Below are positions 1 through 9,310 of a DNA stretch of 64,000 nt, in pieces. Both the position numbers and the translations under genes were made by a program. The notes under the pieces were generated by a model. The model was given only the letters and a program-made list of their open reading frames with translations. It was not told the origin of the DNA and did not search any database. The stretch is from the NCBI RefSeq assembly GCF_002198735.1, contig NZ_MWLO01000065.1, positions 1 through 64,000 on the forward strand. The letters run 5' to 3'. The stretch's first letter is position 1. Each line of letters opens with the position of its first letter. The stretch comes from Ideonella sp. A 288. GTDB taxonomy: Bacteria > Pseudomonadota > Gammaproteobacteria > Burkholderiales > Burkholderiaceae_C.

Positions 1-398
1 TTCTGCGGCGCGACCCCGAGACGAGCATCGCAGCGCAGTCGGCGCAGCCGACCGCCACAGTCAGCGCCACCGCCGGCTGCCGCCTGCCGCGCCGCGCCGC
101 GCAGATCGTCGGACGGAACAAACGGCTGCAATGAGCCCCGAAGCCAACCACCGCCTCGCGCGATCCCATGCAAGCACCTGTATCTGCCCCGGGGTGCGGC
201 GGCGGTCTGGGCACACTCGGCCGCCCGCGTGACGAAAGTCCGCCATAGTAGACTTCGTCGCGTCGCATCGCTGCGCGCCCGAGACTTTCGACCTCCGATC
301 CACGCACCGCGCCGGGCATTCGCTCCGGGCGCCCCACGAAACCCAGACTGCACCGGCGCGCCCGGCCGACGGGTTGGCACCCGTCGATTCGTCCCCCC
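1..398. other. Upstream region of minC, no supported gene
   Basis: GC-rich sequence with only short overlapping reading frames, none with recognisable protein character. It should hold the promoter of minC, but no convincing -35/-10 pair or operator was found by eye. Confidence 0.4.
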
Positions 399-1319
399 AT
401 GTCACACGCCCCCACGGCCAAACCCCCGTTCGACCTCAAGAGCACCTCCTGGATCCTGACCGCCCTGCGGCTGCACAGCGCCGACCTCGGCGCGCTGGCT
501 GCGGCGCTGGACGAGCGCTTCGCCGACAGCCCGGGGCTGTTCGACGACGATCCGCTGGTGATCGACCTCAGCCCGCTGCGCGAGGCCGATGCCGACCTGG
601 ATGTCGGCGGGCTGCTCACTCACCTGCGGCGACTGGGCATGACGGCCATCGCTGCGCAGGGCGGTTCGCCCGCACAGATGGCCGCCGCGCGCGCGGCCGG
701 GCTGGTGCAGGCGATGGAGCCGGACACGCGGCATGAGCCGCGCCACGACCCGCGCGCCGAACCGCCGGCCGCCGTGCGCGACGAGCCACCCGCCGCCACC
801 ACAGCGGCTGCCGTGCCGATGGATGGGCTGCCGGTGATGATGGACGAAGTGAGCGTGGCGGCCCTCGAGGCCCTGCACACGGCACCACGCGACGAGGCGG
901 CCGAGCCCGCGGCGGACGAGGTGGTCGAACTGGCGGCAGGCCAGCCACCAGAGACCGCCCCGCAGCCCGCCGCCGCAACCCGCACGCCGGCGCTGGTGGT
1001 CGACAAGCCGCTGCGATCGGGCCAGCGCGTGTATGCGCGGGGCCGCGACCTGGTGGTGCTGTCGGTGGTCAGCTTCGGCGCCGAGGTCATCGCCGACGGC
1101 AGCATCCACGTCTACGCGCCGCTGCGCGGCCGCGCGATGGCCGGCGCGCGCGGCGACACCGAGGCGCGCATCTTCAGCACCTGCATGGAGCCGCAGTTGA
1201 TGTCGATCGCCGGCATCTACCGCACCACCGAGACCCCGCTCACCGCCGATGTGGCTGGCAAGCCCGCCCAGGTGCGGCTGGTGGGCGAGAAGATTCTCGT
1301 CGAGCCCCTGGGCGGCTGA
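399..1319 (+). CDS. minC: Septum site-determining protein MinC
   Basis: MinC is the FtsZ-antagonising part of the Min system, which keeps the division ring at mid-cell. The N-terminal domain (about residues 8-105) is followed by a long Ala/Pro/Glu-rich linker (about 106-205). The conserved C-terminal beta-helix (about 206-305) carries the family pattern RSGQRVYARGRDLVVL, then GAEVIADGSIHVYAPLRGRA, which binds MinD and mediates dimerisation. At 306 aa it is longer than the enterobacterial protein because of the linker. ATG at 399 is used because family similarity begins just after it; no strong ribosome site is visible. minD starts 40 bp downstream and minE follows, the usual minCDE operon. 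Confidence 0.95.
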   Translation: MSHAPTAKPPFDLKSTSWILTALRLHSADLGALAAALDERFADSPGLFDDDPLVIDLSPLREADADLDVGGLLTHLRRLGMTAIAAQGGSPAQMAAARAAGLVQAMEPDTRHEPRHDPRAEPPAAVRDEPPAATTAAAVPMDGLPVMMDEVSVAALEALHTAPRDEAAEPAADEVVELAAGQPPETAPQPAAATRTPALVVDKPLRSGQRVYARGRDLVVLSVVSFGAEVIADGSIHVYAPLRGRAMAGARGDTEARIFSTCMEPQLMSIAGIYRTTETPLTADVAGKPAQVRLVGEKILVEPLGG

Positions 1320-1359
1320 TGCGGCTGCCGAATTCACTCAGCAAAGGACACCCCTCCCA

Positions 1360-2175
1360 ATGACCAGAATCATTGTCGTCACGTCCGGCAAGGGCGGCGT
1401 GGGCAAGACCACGACCAGTGCCAGCTTTTCGTCGGGCCTGGCCCTGCGCGGCCACAAGACCGCGGTGATCGACTTCGACGTCGGCCTGCGCAATCTCGAC
1501 CTGATCATGGGCTGCGAGCGGCGCGTGGTGTACGACCTGATCAACGTGATCCAGGGCGAGGCCAACCTGAACCAGGCGCTCATCAAGGACAAGAACTGCG
1601 AGAACCTGTTCGTGCTGGCCGCCAGCCAGACGCGCGACAAGGATGCGCTCAGCCAGGAGGGCGTCAAGAAGGTGCTCGACGACCTGGCCGAGATGGGCTT
1701 CGAGTACATCGTCTGCGATTCACCGGCCGGCATCGAGACCGGCGCGCTGATGGCCATGCACTATGCCGACGAGGCGCTGGTCGTCACCAACCCCGAGGTC
1801 TCGTCGGTGCGCGACAGCGACCGCATCCTGGGCATGCTGTCGAGCAAGACCCGCCGCGCCATCGAGGGCAAGGAGCCGATCAAGGAGCACCTGCTGATCA
1901 CGCGTTACAACCCCACGCGCGTGGAAGGCGGGCAGATGCTGTCGCTGCAGGACGTGCAGGAGATCTTGCGCATCCCGCTGATCGGCGTGATCCCCGAGAG
2001 CGAGAACGTGCTGCACGCCAGCAACCAGGGCGTGCCGGCCATCCACCTGAAGGGCGTGGACGTGAGCGAGGCCTACAGCGACGTGGTCGGCCGCTTCCTG
2101 GGCGAGACGGTGCCGATGCGCTTCACCAGCGCAGAGAAGGTCGGCCTGCTGCAGCGCCTGTTCGGCCGGAGGTGA
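1360..2175 (+). CDS. minD: Septum site-determining ATPase MinD
   Basis: This membrane-cycling ATPase recruits MinC to the cell poles and is released by MinE. The deviant Walker A motif GKGGVGKTT lies at residues 10-18, and the C-terminal amphipathic membrane-targeting helix ([11 protein letters not shown]) is intact. The 271-aa length is normal. An in-frame start exists upstream at 1249 inside minC, but ATG 1360 is chosen because family similarity begins with [17 protein letters not shown] and an AAAGGA ribosome site lies just upstream. minE follows after 5 bp. Confidence 0.97.
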   Translation: MTRIIVVTSGKGGVGKTTTSASFSSGLALRGHKTAVIDFDVGLRNLDLIMGCERRVVYDLINVIQGEANLNQALIKDKNCENLFVLAASQTRDKDALSQEGVKKVLDDLAEMGFEYIVCDSPAGIETGALMAMHYADEALVVTNPEVSSVRDSDRILGMLSSKTRRAIEGKEPIKEHLLITRYNPTRVEGGQMLSLQDVQEILRIPLIGVIPESENVLHASNQGVPAIHLKGVDVSEAYSDVVGRFLGETVPMRFTSAEKVGLLQRLFGRR

Positions 2176-2180
2176 GCGCG

Positions 2181-2444
2181 ATGTCGTTCCTGTCGTTCTT
2201 TCTCGGCGAAAAGAAGAAGTCTGCCTCGGTCGCCAAGGAGCGGCTGCAGATCATCCTGGCGCACGAGCGCTCGGGCCGCGGCGTCTCGCGCGCCGACTAC
2301 CTGCCCAAGCTGCAGGAAGAGCTGATCGCGGTGATCAGCAAGTACGTCAACATCTCGCCCAATGACGTGAAGGTGAGCCTGGAGCGCCAGGACGATTTCG
2401 AGGTGCTCGAGGTGAAGATCGAGCTGCCCGACCAGGCGAAGTAG
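2181..2444 (+). CDS. minE: Cell division topological specificity factor MinE
   Basis: MinE stimulates the MinD ATPase and drives the pole-to-pole oscillation of MinCD. The 87-aa protein starts with the membrane-binding MSFLSFFLG segment. The anti-MinCD helix follows (about 13-30, [15 protein letters not shown]), then the topological-specificity dimerisation domain. ATG 2181 is preferred to the upstream GTG at 2172, which lies inside the minD stop region. The last 98 bp are overlapped on the other strand by the PEP-CTERM gene. Confidence 0.96.
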   Translation: MSFLSFFLGEKKKSASVAKERLQIILAHERSGRGVSRADYLPKLQEELIAVISKYVNISPNDVKVSLERQDDFEVLEVKIELPDQAK

Positions 2445-3027
2445 GCGGGCGTCGCCGCAGGCGCAGGGCCAGCGCCAGCGCCACGACGCCTAGCGCAGCG
2501 GTGCCGGGCTCGGGCACCGTGAACACCCGCCCCGTGAACTCGAAGTGCGTGCGCGCCTCCGAGGCCGACACGAACTGACCCGTGGCCACGAACGACGCGG
2601 TGCCCACGGCGCCCACGAAGCCGCCGGTGCCGCCGTCGAACACCACCTCGCCGAACAGGTCGAACAGCGACGGGTCGGCGCCCGGCACCAGTTGCACGGT
2701 GAACCGGCCGAACAGTTCGTCGCCGTCGTCGGTGACGAAGCGGTTGGTGCCCGAGCCCAGCCCGGTGGCCAGGTCGATGACATCGCCGGAGTGGTAGCGC
2801 AGCGACCCGGGCGAGCCGGTGCCGAAGGCCAGCGTCTGCACGCGCACCACCGGGCCAGCGGGATCGACGACCTCGACGATCTGAGAGACGCCGTCGACCA
2901 CCGCGTCGAAGGGCATGAGGGCCGCCTGTGCCAATCCGGCGGTGACCCACAGCAGGCCCACGGCAAGGATCCGCGAGACTTTTTCGCTGGCGCTGCGGGC
3001 CAGGTTGGGGAGGAAGGTCCGGTTCAT
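2347..3027 (-). CDS. PEP-CTERM sorting-domain exported protein with antisense tail
   Basis: A signal peptide (about residues 1-35, ending AGLAQA) precedes a beta-rich extracellular region with no recognised catalytic motif. A PEP-CTERM sorting signal follows at about 172-193: VPEPGTAAL, a hydrophobic stretch, then RLRRR. In this family the arginine cluster ends the protein and exosortase processes the signal at the inner membrane. Here the frame stays open for 33 more low-complexity residues and stops inside minE. The sorting signal is therefore not C-terminal, which suggests a lost stop codon or a non-canonical product. No exosortase gene lies in the window. Confidence 0.75.
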   Translation of the reverse strand: MNRTFLPNLARSASEKVSRILAVGLLWVTAGLAQAALMPFDAVVDGVSQIVEVVDPAGPVVRVQTLAFGTGSPGSLRYHSGDVIDLATGLGSGTNRFVTDDGDELFGRFTVQLVPGADPSLFDLFGEVVFDGGTGGFVGAVGTASFVATGQFVSASEARTHFEFTGRVFTVPEPGTAALGVVALALALRLRRRPPTSPGRAARSSPRAPRNRPGAPGSPSRHWARC

Positions 3028-3036
3028 CGCGACCCC

Positions 3037-3435
3037 TCAGGCGTGCACCAGCGGTGCCGCCGACAGGCCGCGCAAGGCCAGCGCGGTCCAGGCCGCCGCG
3101 GCGATGTCGACCGCGGCGAACAGCGTCACCGCCGGTGGCGCCAGGCCGATCGCCACCAACCCCAGCATCGCGGCGGCGGCAGCCAGCCGGCGCCACACCG
3201 ACGCGCGCATCAAGGCCGCCACGCCCTGGCGCGCGATCAGCAGGTCGGTGAAGCCCAACGCCAGCGCCAGGACCCCGACAAGGCGGATCCACACGTCCTG
3301 CGGCACCTCGAGTTGTAGCGGCGCCAGCACCAGCGACGGCGCCAGCAGCAGCAGCGCGCCGGTGGTGCACAGGTACACGCCAAAGACATGGATCGATCGC
3401 GCGGCGGCGTTCGGGCTCGGGGGTGGTCGGCTCAT
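3037..3435 (-). CDS. Small four-helix inner-membrane protein
   Basis: This 132-aa hypothetical protein has about four hydrophobic segments (near residues 18-35, 45-60, 75-92, 98-118) separated by short Arg-containing loops, so it is probably an inner-membrane protein. No catalytic motif or family name is recognised. The start is taken at 3435 because a good GGAG ribosome site precedes it; longer reading to 3660 lacks coding character. It lies 9 bp upstream of the PEP-CTERM gene on the same strand and may be cotranscribed. Confidence 0.7.
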   Translation of the reverse strand: MSRPPPSPNAAARSIHVFGVYLCTTGALLLLAPSLVLAPLQLEVPQDVWIRLVGVLALALGFTDLLIARQGVAALMRASVWRRLAAAAAMLGLVAIGLAPPAVTLFAAVDIAAAAWTALALRGLSAAPLVHA

Positions 3436-3610
3436 CGTGGGCTCCTTCGTTGTGGACGGGCCCATTGCACGCCACGGTGCGCTGCGTGGCCACGGGACAT
3501 CCGTCCTCGGGTCGCCCGGCAGCACCGGAGTCGCAGGACAGATGTCCCGCCGACGGCGCAGCGAAGGCGGGCCGGGGCAGGCGCTCAGCCCGCCCCGCGG
3601 GCCGCCATGA

Positions 3611-4678
3611 TCAGGAGAAGCCCAGCTCGCGCGCCCGCACCACGGCATGGGTGCGGCCATCCACCCCCAGGCGCGTGTACAGGCTGGACAGCGCGTTGCG
3701 CACCGTCTTCTCGGCCAGGCCGAGCTGTGCGGCGATCTGCAGGTTGTCGCAGCCGCGGGCCACCAGCGTCAGCAGCTCGCGCTCGCGTGGCGTGAAGGCG
3801 CGCCCATCGACCTGCGCTGCACCCGGGCCGATGAACTCGGCCACAGCCTCGCAGAAGCGATCGAAGGCCGGCTCGCCGGCCAGCGGCACGTGGTTGCGGG
3901 TGCGCAGCGACTCGAAACGCGCGCCAGGGATGGCGGCCGCCAGTTCGCGGCCGGACTCGACGGCCACCGCGGCGTCGCCTTCGGCGTGCAGCACCAGCGT
4001 CGGGCAGCGCACCGCGGCGATCTCGTCCCGCACGTCCAGCGCAAGCCGAGAGCGGAACAGGGCAGCCGCGCGCCGGCCGTCGCACGAGCGCCGCTGCTGC
4101 TCGTTCAACGCCGCCGCCTGCTCGGGCGTGGCGTCGGGGATCATCGTCGCGGTGAAGAACTGCTGCACCGGCGCATCGCGCACGCCCCAGCCGAGTTCGA
4201 TCAGGCGGGCCTGCGCCTCGAGGTAGGCGCGCTGCGCGTCGCCCAGCGCGCGGTGCAGCAGGCCATGCGAATAGCCCCCCAGCACCACCAGGTGGCTCAC
4301 CCGCTCGGGGTGGCGCGCGGCATAGGCGATGGAGGGCGCCGCACCGCCCGAGATGCCCAGCAGGGCCACGCGGTCGAGCCCTGCCGCGTCGACCACGGCG
4401 CCGATCTCCTCCACCGACGAGGCCAGGCCCGGGGGCACGTCGTCCACCCCCGACAAGCCGCAGCCACGCTCGTCGTAGCGGTAGACCGTGACGCCACGGC
4501 CCAGCCGCTCGAGCCAGGGGCGGAACAGCGCCGACACGGCGTCGTGCTCGAGGTGGGTCATCCAATGCCCGGCGCGCAGCAGCGGCGGCCCGCGTCCGCT
4601 GCGCGCCCAGGCGATGCGCGCGCCCGACGCCACATGCGCGAATCGCAGTTCCTGGCGCAGCGCGGTCGGCGACGGCAT
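3611..4678 (-). CDS. Alpha/beta hydrolase fused to LuxR-type HTH
   Basis: A two-domain protein of 355 aa. Residues about 10-285 form an alpha/beta-hydrolase fold with nucleophile Ser110 in GISGG, a likely acid Asp in the HAEGDAAV strand and a His in RNHVPLAG, so the triad looks complete. Residues about 290-355 form a LuxR/GerE helix-turn-helix (FTPRERELLTLVARGCDNLQIAAQLGLAEKTVRNALSSLYTRLGV). The hydrolase domain may sense or hydrolyse a small ligand while the HTH controls transcription; this is inference from similar fusions. The start at 4678 is chosen because the hydrolase homology begins soon after it. Confidence 0.8.
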   Translation of the reverse strand: MPSPTALRQELRFAHVASGARIAWARSGRGPPLLRAGHWMTHLEHDAVSALFRPWLERLGRGVTVYRYDERGCGLSGVDDVPPGLASSVEEIGAVVDAAGLDRVALLGISGGAAPSIAYAARHPERVSHLVVLGGYSHGLLHRALGDAQRAYLEAQARLIELGWGVRDAPVQQFFTATMIPDATPEQAAALNEQQRRSCDGRRAAALFRSRLALDVRDEIAAVRCPTLVLHAEGDAAVAVESGRELAAAIPGARFESLRTRNHVPLAGEPAFDRFCEAVAEFIGPGAAQVDGRAFTPRERELLTLVARGCDNLQIAAQLGLAEKTVRNALSSLYTRLGVDGRTHAVVRARELGFS

Positions 4679-4979
4679 GGCCTGCACTCTACGCGCTCGA
4701 TGAGCAATCGGCGACCGCGCAAATCCACCCGGCCAGGCGCCGATGCGCGTTGGCGGCCGAACCCTGCCCGGCGCGGGGTGCTGTACTTCCGGCGGCCGAA
4801 CGGCTACGGTACAGGCTGCGCGCGCAGGCACAGGCGTCAGACAGCCGATTCATCTTTCTTGCGCTGAACCGCACCCGTGTCGGGGTCGACCACGGGGGCG
4901 TCCAGCGGCAGGCACGCGGTGCGGTCGAGAATTCGCGGCGACGGCACCTGAGGGGACACCCCGCCGGAGCAACGCCATC

Positions 4980-6677
4980 ATGGACCCCCGTCCGCACGAC
5001 CCCCTCATCGACGCCCTGCGCGCCGAGAACGAGGCCATGCGCAGCGAACTGGAACTGCTGCGCGACGCGCTCGAGCGCATCCCGCACGGCATGTGCGCCT
5101 TCAGCGGCGACGACCGGCTGGTGCTGGCCAATGCGCGCTACCGCAAGATCTGGAACCTGCCGCCGGACGTGGTGCGCCCCGGGGCCACCTTCCGGCAGAT
5201 CATGGACGCCACGCCGGGCAGCGAGACCGACGCCAGCCGCAGCCGACCGCAGCCCGCACCCGGCACCGAAGGCACGCGCTCGCGCGAATGGCAGCTGGAC
5301 GACGGCCGCCTCATCGAGATCGTGGTCTCGCGCCGCGCCGACGGCAGTTGCGTGGCGCTGCACGAGGACGTGACCGAGCAGCGCGAGGCGCAGGCGCGCA
5401 TCAGCTACCTGGCGCGGCACGACCTGCTCACCGGCCTGGCCAACCGGGCCGTGCTGCGCGAAGAGCTGGAGCGCGCCCTGGCCGGCAACCGGCGCGGCGA
5501 GACGCTGGCGCTGCTGTGCCTGGACCTGGACCGCTTCAAGCCGGTGAACGACACCTATGGCCATGCCGCCGGCGACGACCTGCTGCGGCAGGTGGCCGAG
5601 CGCCTGCGCGGTTGCGTGCGCGAGATCGACGTCGTGGGCCGCATGGGCGGCGACGAGTTCACCGTGGTGCAGCGCGGGGCCGCGCAGCCGGAGGGCTCGA
5701 CGCGGCTGGGGCAGCGCATCATCGAGGCGCTATCCCACCCGTTCGACGTCGACGGCCATGTGGTGCACATCGGCACCAGCGTCGGCATCGCCCTGGCCCC
5801 CGTCGACGGCGACGACCCCGAGACGCTGCTGCACCACGGCGACCTGGCGCTGTACCGCGCCAAGTCGGACGGGCGCGCGCGCATCAGCTACTTCGAGCCG
5901 GCAATGAACGAGCGCATCGACGCCCGCCGCGGCGTGGAGAGCAGCCTGCGCGAGGCGATCGAGCTCGACCAGCTGCAGCTGCTATACCAGCCGCGGTTCG
6001 ACCTGCGGGACGGCCGCATCGTGGGCGTCGAAGCCCTGCTGCGCTGGCGGCATCCGCAGCGCGGCATGGTGGTGCCGGACGAGTTCATCCCGCTGTCGAA
6101 GGAGACCGGGCTGATCGTGCCGATCGGCCGCTGGGTGCTCGAGCACGCCTGCCGCGACGCCCTGCCCTGGCCGCCGCACGTGACGGTGGCCGTCAACGTG
6201 TCGGCGGTGCAGTTTGCGCAGAGCGCCGTGGTCATCGACGTGCTGCACGCCCTGGCCGACAGCGGCCTGCCGGCCCGCCGGCTGGAACTGGAGATCACCG
6301 AGACGGCGATGGTCAGGGACCCGACCACGGTGCTGACCGCGCTGCACACGCTGCGCGAGAAGGGCGTGCGGATCGCGCTGGACGACTTCGGCTCGGGCGA
6401 ATCGTCGCTGAGCCAGTTGCGCAGCTTTCCGTTCGACCAGCTCAAGATCGACCGCTCGTACGTGCACGACATGCCCGACCGCGCCGACCTGCGCGCCATC
6501 GTGCGCGGCGTGATCACCATCGCCGAGGGCATGGGCATGCAGACCACCGCCGAAGGCGTCGAGACCGAGGCCCAGCTGTCGGCGGTGCGCGACCTGGGCT
6601 GCACCGCGGCGCAGGGCTTCCTGCTGGGGCCGCCGATGGCGGCTGAGGCCATCGCGGCGTTGCTGGCAGGCGCTTGA
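4980..6677 (+). CDS. PAS-GGDEF-EAL cyclic-di-GMP turnover protein
   Basis: A 565-aa signalling protein without membrane segments, so probably cytoplasmic. An N-terminal coiled stretch and PAS domain (about 12-125) precede a GGDEF domain (about 140-300) with intact GGDEF at 223-227 and an RxxD inhibitory site (REID) five residues before it. The EAL domain (about 320-560) has EAL at 351-353 plus the conserved NVS, ELEITE, DDFGSG, LKID and AEGVE segments. Both diguanylate cyclase and phosphodiesterase activities look possible; which dominates cannot be told. The start is ATG 4980 with a GGAG ribosome site. Confidence 0.93.
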   Translation: MDPRPHDPLIDALRAENEAMRSELELLRDALERIPHGMCAFSGDDRLVLANARYRKIWNLPPDVVRPGATFRQIMDATPGSETDASRSRPQPAPGTEGTRSREWQLDDGRLIEIVVSRRADGSCVALHEDVTEQREAQARISYLARHDLLTGLANRAVLREELERALAGNRRGETLALLCLDLDRFKPVNDTYGHAAGDDLLRQVAERLRGCVREIDVVGRMGGDEFTVVQRGAAQPEGSTRLGQRIIEALSHPFDVDGHVVHIGTSVGIALAPVDGDDPETLLHHGDLALYRAKSDGRARISYFEPAMNERIDARRGVESSLREAIELDQLQLLYQPRFDLRDGRIVGVEALLRWRHPQRGMVVPDEFIPLSKETGLIVPIGRWVLEHACRDALPWPPHVTVAVNVSAVQFAQSAVVIDVLHALADSGLPARRLELEITETAMVRDPTTVLTALHTLREKGVRIALDDFGSGESSLSQLRSFPFDQLKIDRSYVHDMPDRADLRAIVRGVITIAEGMGMQTTAEGVETEAQLSAVRDLGCTAAQGFLLGPPMAAEAIAALLAGA

Positions 6678-7030
6678 ACGGGGCCCCAGGCGCGCTTGCA
6701 CGCGCCGGCGTCCGCCAGCCACCACGCGCAACTCAGGAGCATTTCCCGGGTCGCGGTCGCGGCCCGGCCCCTAGACTGGCCGCGGGCCTGCGCCCATGTT
6801 CTCTGCATCGATCCTGCAAGCCCGCCCTGCAGGTCTTGGCGGGATGGTCGGCTTGATCGGGCGACCGTCCCGCGCTTCTTCTTCGTCAGGCCTTCGGTCG
6901 GCATCCGGACGCTGGGCACCTTCAACGCCTCGACCTGTGCGCAGCCGCCGGCCTGCATCGCCGTGGCGAGGAAGCGCCGAGCGAGCCCATGACGATGGCA
7001 ACGCAGGGGATCCCTGCTTTCGGGCCAAGG
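6678..7030. other. Intergenic region, no gene seen
   Basis: 353 bp between the c-di-GMP gene and the convergent lipoprotein gene. Short reading frames exist on both strands but none looks coding. No clear terminator hairpin with a T-run and no known riboswitch consensus was recognised. Confidence 0.4.
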
Positions 7031-7705
7031 TCAATCGGCGGCAAAGCAGTAGAGCAGCCCCGCGCCGCCAGTGACGCGCAGTTGCGCCAGCCCGCAGCCG
7101 CGCGTCTGGTGCGAGCTGTTCCAGGATTGCGCCCAGGGCTCGGCCACCGGCCCGACGCGGTCGTGGTGGCCCGTCATCGCAGCGCCCTCCGGTCCGCTCT
7201 GGGTCCAGTTGCCGCAGGTCAGGTTGGGGGTGGGCGACAGCGAGGTGCCGTCCATGCGCGAACCGGTGAGGATGTCGTGGTCGTGCGGTGTGTCCCCGCG
7301 GCCCTTCACGATGGCGCCGGTTTCGGTCAATGCCGTGGCCTTGGTGATGTTGTTGCCGGGGCCGTGCAGCTGTTCCAGGTTGGCGGCGATCAGCACGCCC
7401 TGGGCGTTGAACCAGGGACCCTTGCCAATCCGGTCTCGGGCGTTGACGGCTTCATTGGCCACGGTGACCGCCGCAGGGCTGGTGCTGAGGTAGGCGCGCC
7501 ACGTGCGGCTTCCAGCGCCAGCGGCCGCGGCCAAGCGCTGGCAGTGCGCGTCGGCGCCTGCCAGGCCGCCGAAGTCGGCGCCCTTGCCGGGGTTGGTGCT
7601 GGTGATGAAGAAGCCCATCGGCCCGGTGGCCGGCACGGTGGTACAGGCTGTCAGCCACAGGGCAGCCGACAAGAGAAGGAACCGGGCATCGAGAAGGTGG
7701 CGCAT
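7031..7705 (-). CDS. Lipoprotein with DUF1554/endostatin-like fold
   Basis: The 224-aa precursor has a lipobox (LTAC, Cys about 21) after a short hydrophobic signal, so it is probably a lipid-anchored envelope protein. The mature part contains GADAHCQRLAAAAGAGSRTWRAYLST and ends in several Trp/Cys/Gly-rich blocks (NLTCGNWTQSG, HQTRGCGL, GGAGLLYCF). This resembles the C-type-lectin/endostatin-like domain found in DUF1554 proteins. The function is unknown. The start is set at 7705 so that the signal peptide is of normal length. No operon partner is evident. Confidence 0.75.
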   Translation of the reverse strand: MRHLLDARFLLLSAALWLTACTTVPATGPMGFFITSTNPGKGADFGGLAGADAHCQRLAAAAGAGSRTWRAYLSTSPAAVTVANEAVNARDRIGKGPWFNAQGVLIAANLEQLHGPGNNITKATALTETGAIVKGRGDTPHDHDILTGSRMDGTSLSPTPNLTCGNWTQSGPEGAAMTGHHDRVGPVAEPWAQSWNSSHQTRGCGLAQLRVTGGAGLLYCFAAD

Positions 7706-7739
7706 GGTCTGGGGTTGGGTTGAGGCGTGCACAGGATGA

Positions 7740-8614
7740 CACCGCGCAGTGCTGGAGTCTGGCAGACCTTGCTCCTACGGAACACCGCGCCGCAAGCCCC
7801 TGCCCGTTATTCGACGGTCACGGACTTGGCAAGGTTTCTCGGTCTGTGTCTCCGGCCGGCCCTGCGGGCCATGACTTGGCTGCGCCAAGTCAGCCTGCGA
7901 CGCAAGCCGCGCCATTTGCGCGCCGATGGCGCGGGCGCTTCGCTGTTCCGGCCAAATACAGTCGTAAACAGCGCCCCGCGGAAATCCTCGCGATCCGGCG
8001 TGGCGATTCGACCACACGGCACTGAGAAGTCGTAAACACGCACCCTCAGAACCGCCTGGAAGGTCCCGGATCCACAAACAAAGTCGTAAACGACCGTGTA
8101 GACCACGGCCTGCGCGGTTGGCAGAGGCCGTTTGCAGGCCACGGCGGCCTCGACGACAGGACTTGATCGTCACCTATCGGACCAAGAAGCAGAAGATCAT
8201 TGGTCTCGAATAATTCACGATAACTTCGGGAGAACCAGCGAACGGACGGTGTTGCTACCGATGCCTCCCATCCGCAGTCACCCTCTGCTTTCAATCCTCT
8301 TGCGAGGAATGCGACCAACAGGCACGCGCTGCCAACTCACGACGAACCGAGGCTGATGGGCGGCAAAGGGCAGCAGTGCAGCGTAAGGAGCCGGTCGCTG
8401 GGTGAGACCGAACTCACGATCATCGTCATGGAGCCGACCTTCAACCAGCCGGCCCGCGACGCCATGAGAGTCGGCAATGCGCTGGACACCTGCCGTCCGT
8501 GTTGCCCCCTCGCTGCAGTGCTCCGCGAGCGACCGGTCCCCACCAGCGTCGCCGACTCGATCCGACCCAAAGCAGTCTTACCGATCGGCGATTTCGCCGC
8601 CGCCAAGCCGACGT
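7740..8614. other. Non-coding debris zone with short repeats
   Basis: 875 bp without a supported gene. It holds a stretch whose translation reads STVTDLARFLG, a hairpin near 7870-7889 (gacttggctgcgccaagtc), three copies of AGTCGTAAAC at 7960, 8028 and 8082, and a TGCTTTGGGTCGG-like motif near 8565-8580 (minus strand). It looks like an accumulation of intergenic repeats rather than a gene. Confidence 0.45.
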
Positions 8615-9202
8615 TCAAGCTCCCGAACTGATCGAGCGGCTGGAGCTATCCGCAAGCAACTTCTCACCCGCCTGCCGCAGCGCAGTCAAGATCTCTCGCT
8701 GGAGCTTTCCATCGGGGATTGCACGGGCAAGCATCACGGCGCCGACGTTCTGCGCCATGAGCGCCCATGCGTCCTCCGCGGTGCCTGTCAGACGCCGCAA
8801 CTTGGCGTGTATTTCCAGCAGTCCAGCTTGGTAGGCCGCCTTGGCGGCATCGTCAGCGCGCGTGATTTCGGGCGTGAGCGATGGCAATGGGCACCCCTGC
8901 TCCGGATGCCTGACGTGCTGGATGCTAAGGTAGCCCGCCAATGACTTGGCGGCACTGGCATCGTCGGCTGGGTCGAAGCCGTCGTACATCTTCGCCGTGC
9001 GCTCCAGCTCGGCAGTGATCACTGCAGCGAACAGATCGGCCTTGCCATCGAAGTGCTTGTACAGCGCGCCGGTGGTCACCCCGGCTGATGCGGCCAGCGA
9101 TGCCATACCGCTCTCATTGAACCCATGCTTCTTCGCATGGCTTCCGCTCAGCTCGATGAGACGCTGACGAGAGGTGTCCTTGTGATCCTTGGAGTAGCGC
9201 AT
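8615..9202 (-). CDS. TetR/AcrR family transcriptional regulator
   Basis: A 195-aa repressor-type regulator. The HTH covers about residues 12-58 (RLIELSGSHAKKHGFNESGMASLAASAGVTTGALYKHFDGKADLF), and the rest is the helical ligand-binding domain. It is divergent from the molybdopterin oxidoreductase gene, 108 bp away. The spacer contains an inverted repeat (9252-9267) that is a natural operator, so it probably represses itself and the oxidoreductase operon. The inducer is unknown. Confidence 0.9.
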   Translation of the reverse strand: MRYSKDHKDTSRQRLIELSGSHAKKHGFNESGMASLAASAGVTTGALYKHFDGKADLFAAVITAELERTAKMYDGFDPADDASAAKSLAGYLSIQHVRHPEQGCPLPSLTPEITRADDAAKAAYQAGLLEIHAKLRRLTGTAEDAWALMAQNVGAVMLARAIPDGKLQREILTALRQAGEKLLADSSSRSISSGA

Positions 9203-9251
9203 GGCCTGTCTGTGATGTCCCGAGGTTGACAGCGGGGGTGCGTGTTTATAG

Positions 9252-9267
9252 GATAACGTTCATTATC
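9252..9267. promoter_or_regulatory. Candidate TetR operator
   Basis: GATAACGTTCATTATC has perfect 5-bp arms (GATAA/TTATC) around a 6-bp spacer. It lies between the divergent TetR and oxidoreductase genes, where a TetR protein would control both. Binding is inferred. Confidence 0.5.
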
Positions 9268-9310
9268 TCATGGCGCAACCCTGTGCCTGACAGAAGGAAC
9301 GAGGCAACGG

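Noticed and set aside
402-1337. Long minus-strand frame opposite minC, and similar long frames opposite most genes
   Set aside because: Shadows created by high GC at third codon positions; their translations are His/Arg/Gln-rich and lack family motifs.
6678-7030. Possible c-di-GMP riboswitch next to the GGDEF-EAL gene
   Set aside because: The region is downstream of that gene and no GEMM consensus core was found.
7775-8173. Minus-strand frames with VYDF repeats as a gene
   Set aside because: The repeated residues come from the AGTCGTAAAC nucleotide repeat; no ribosome site or family match.
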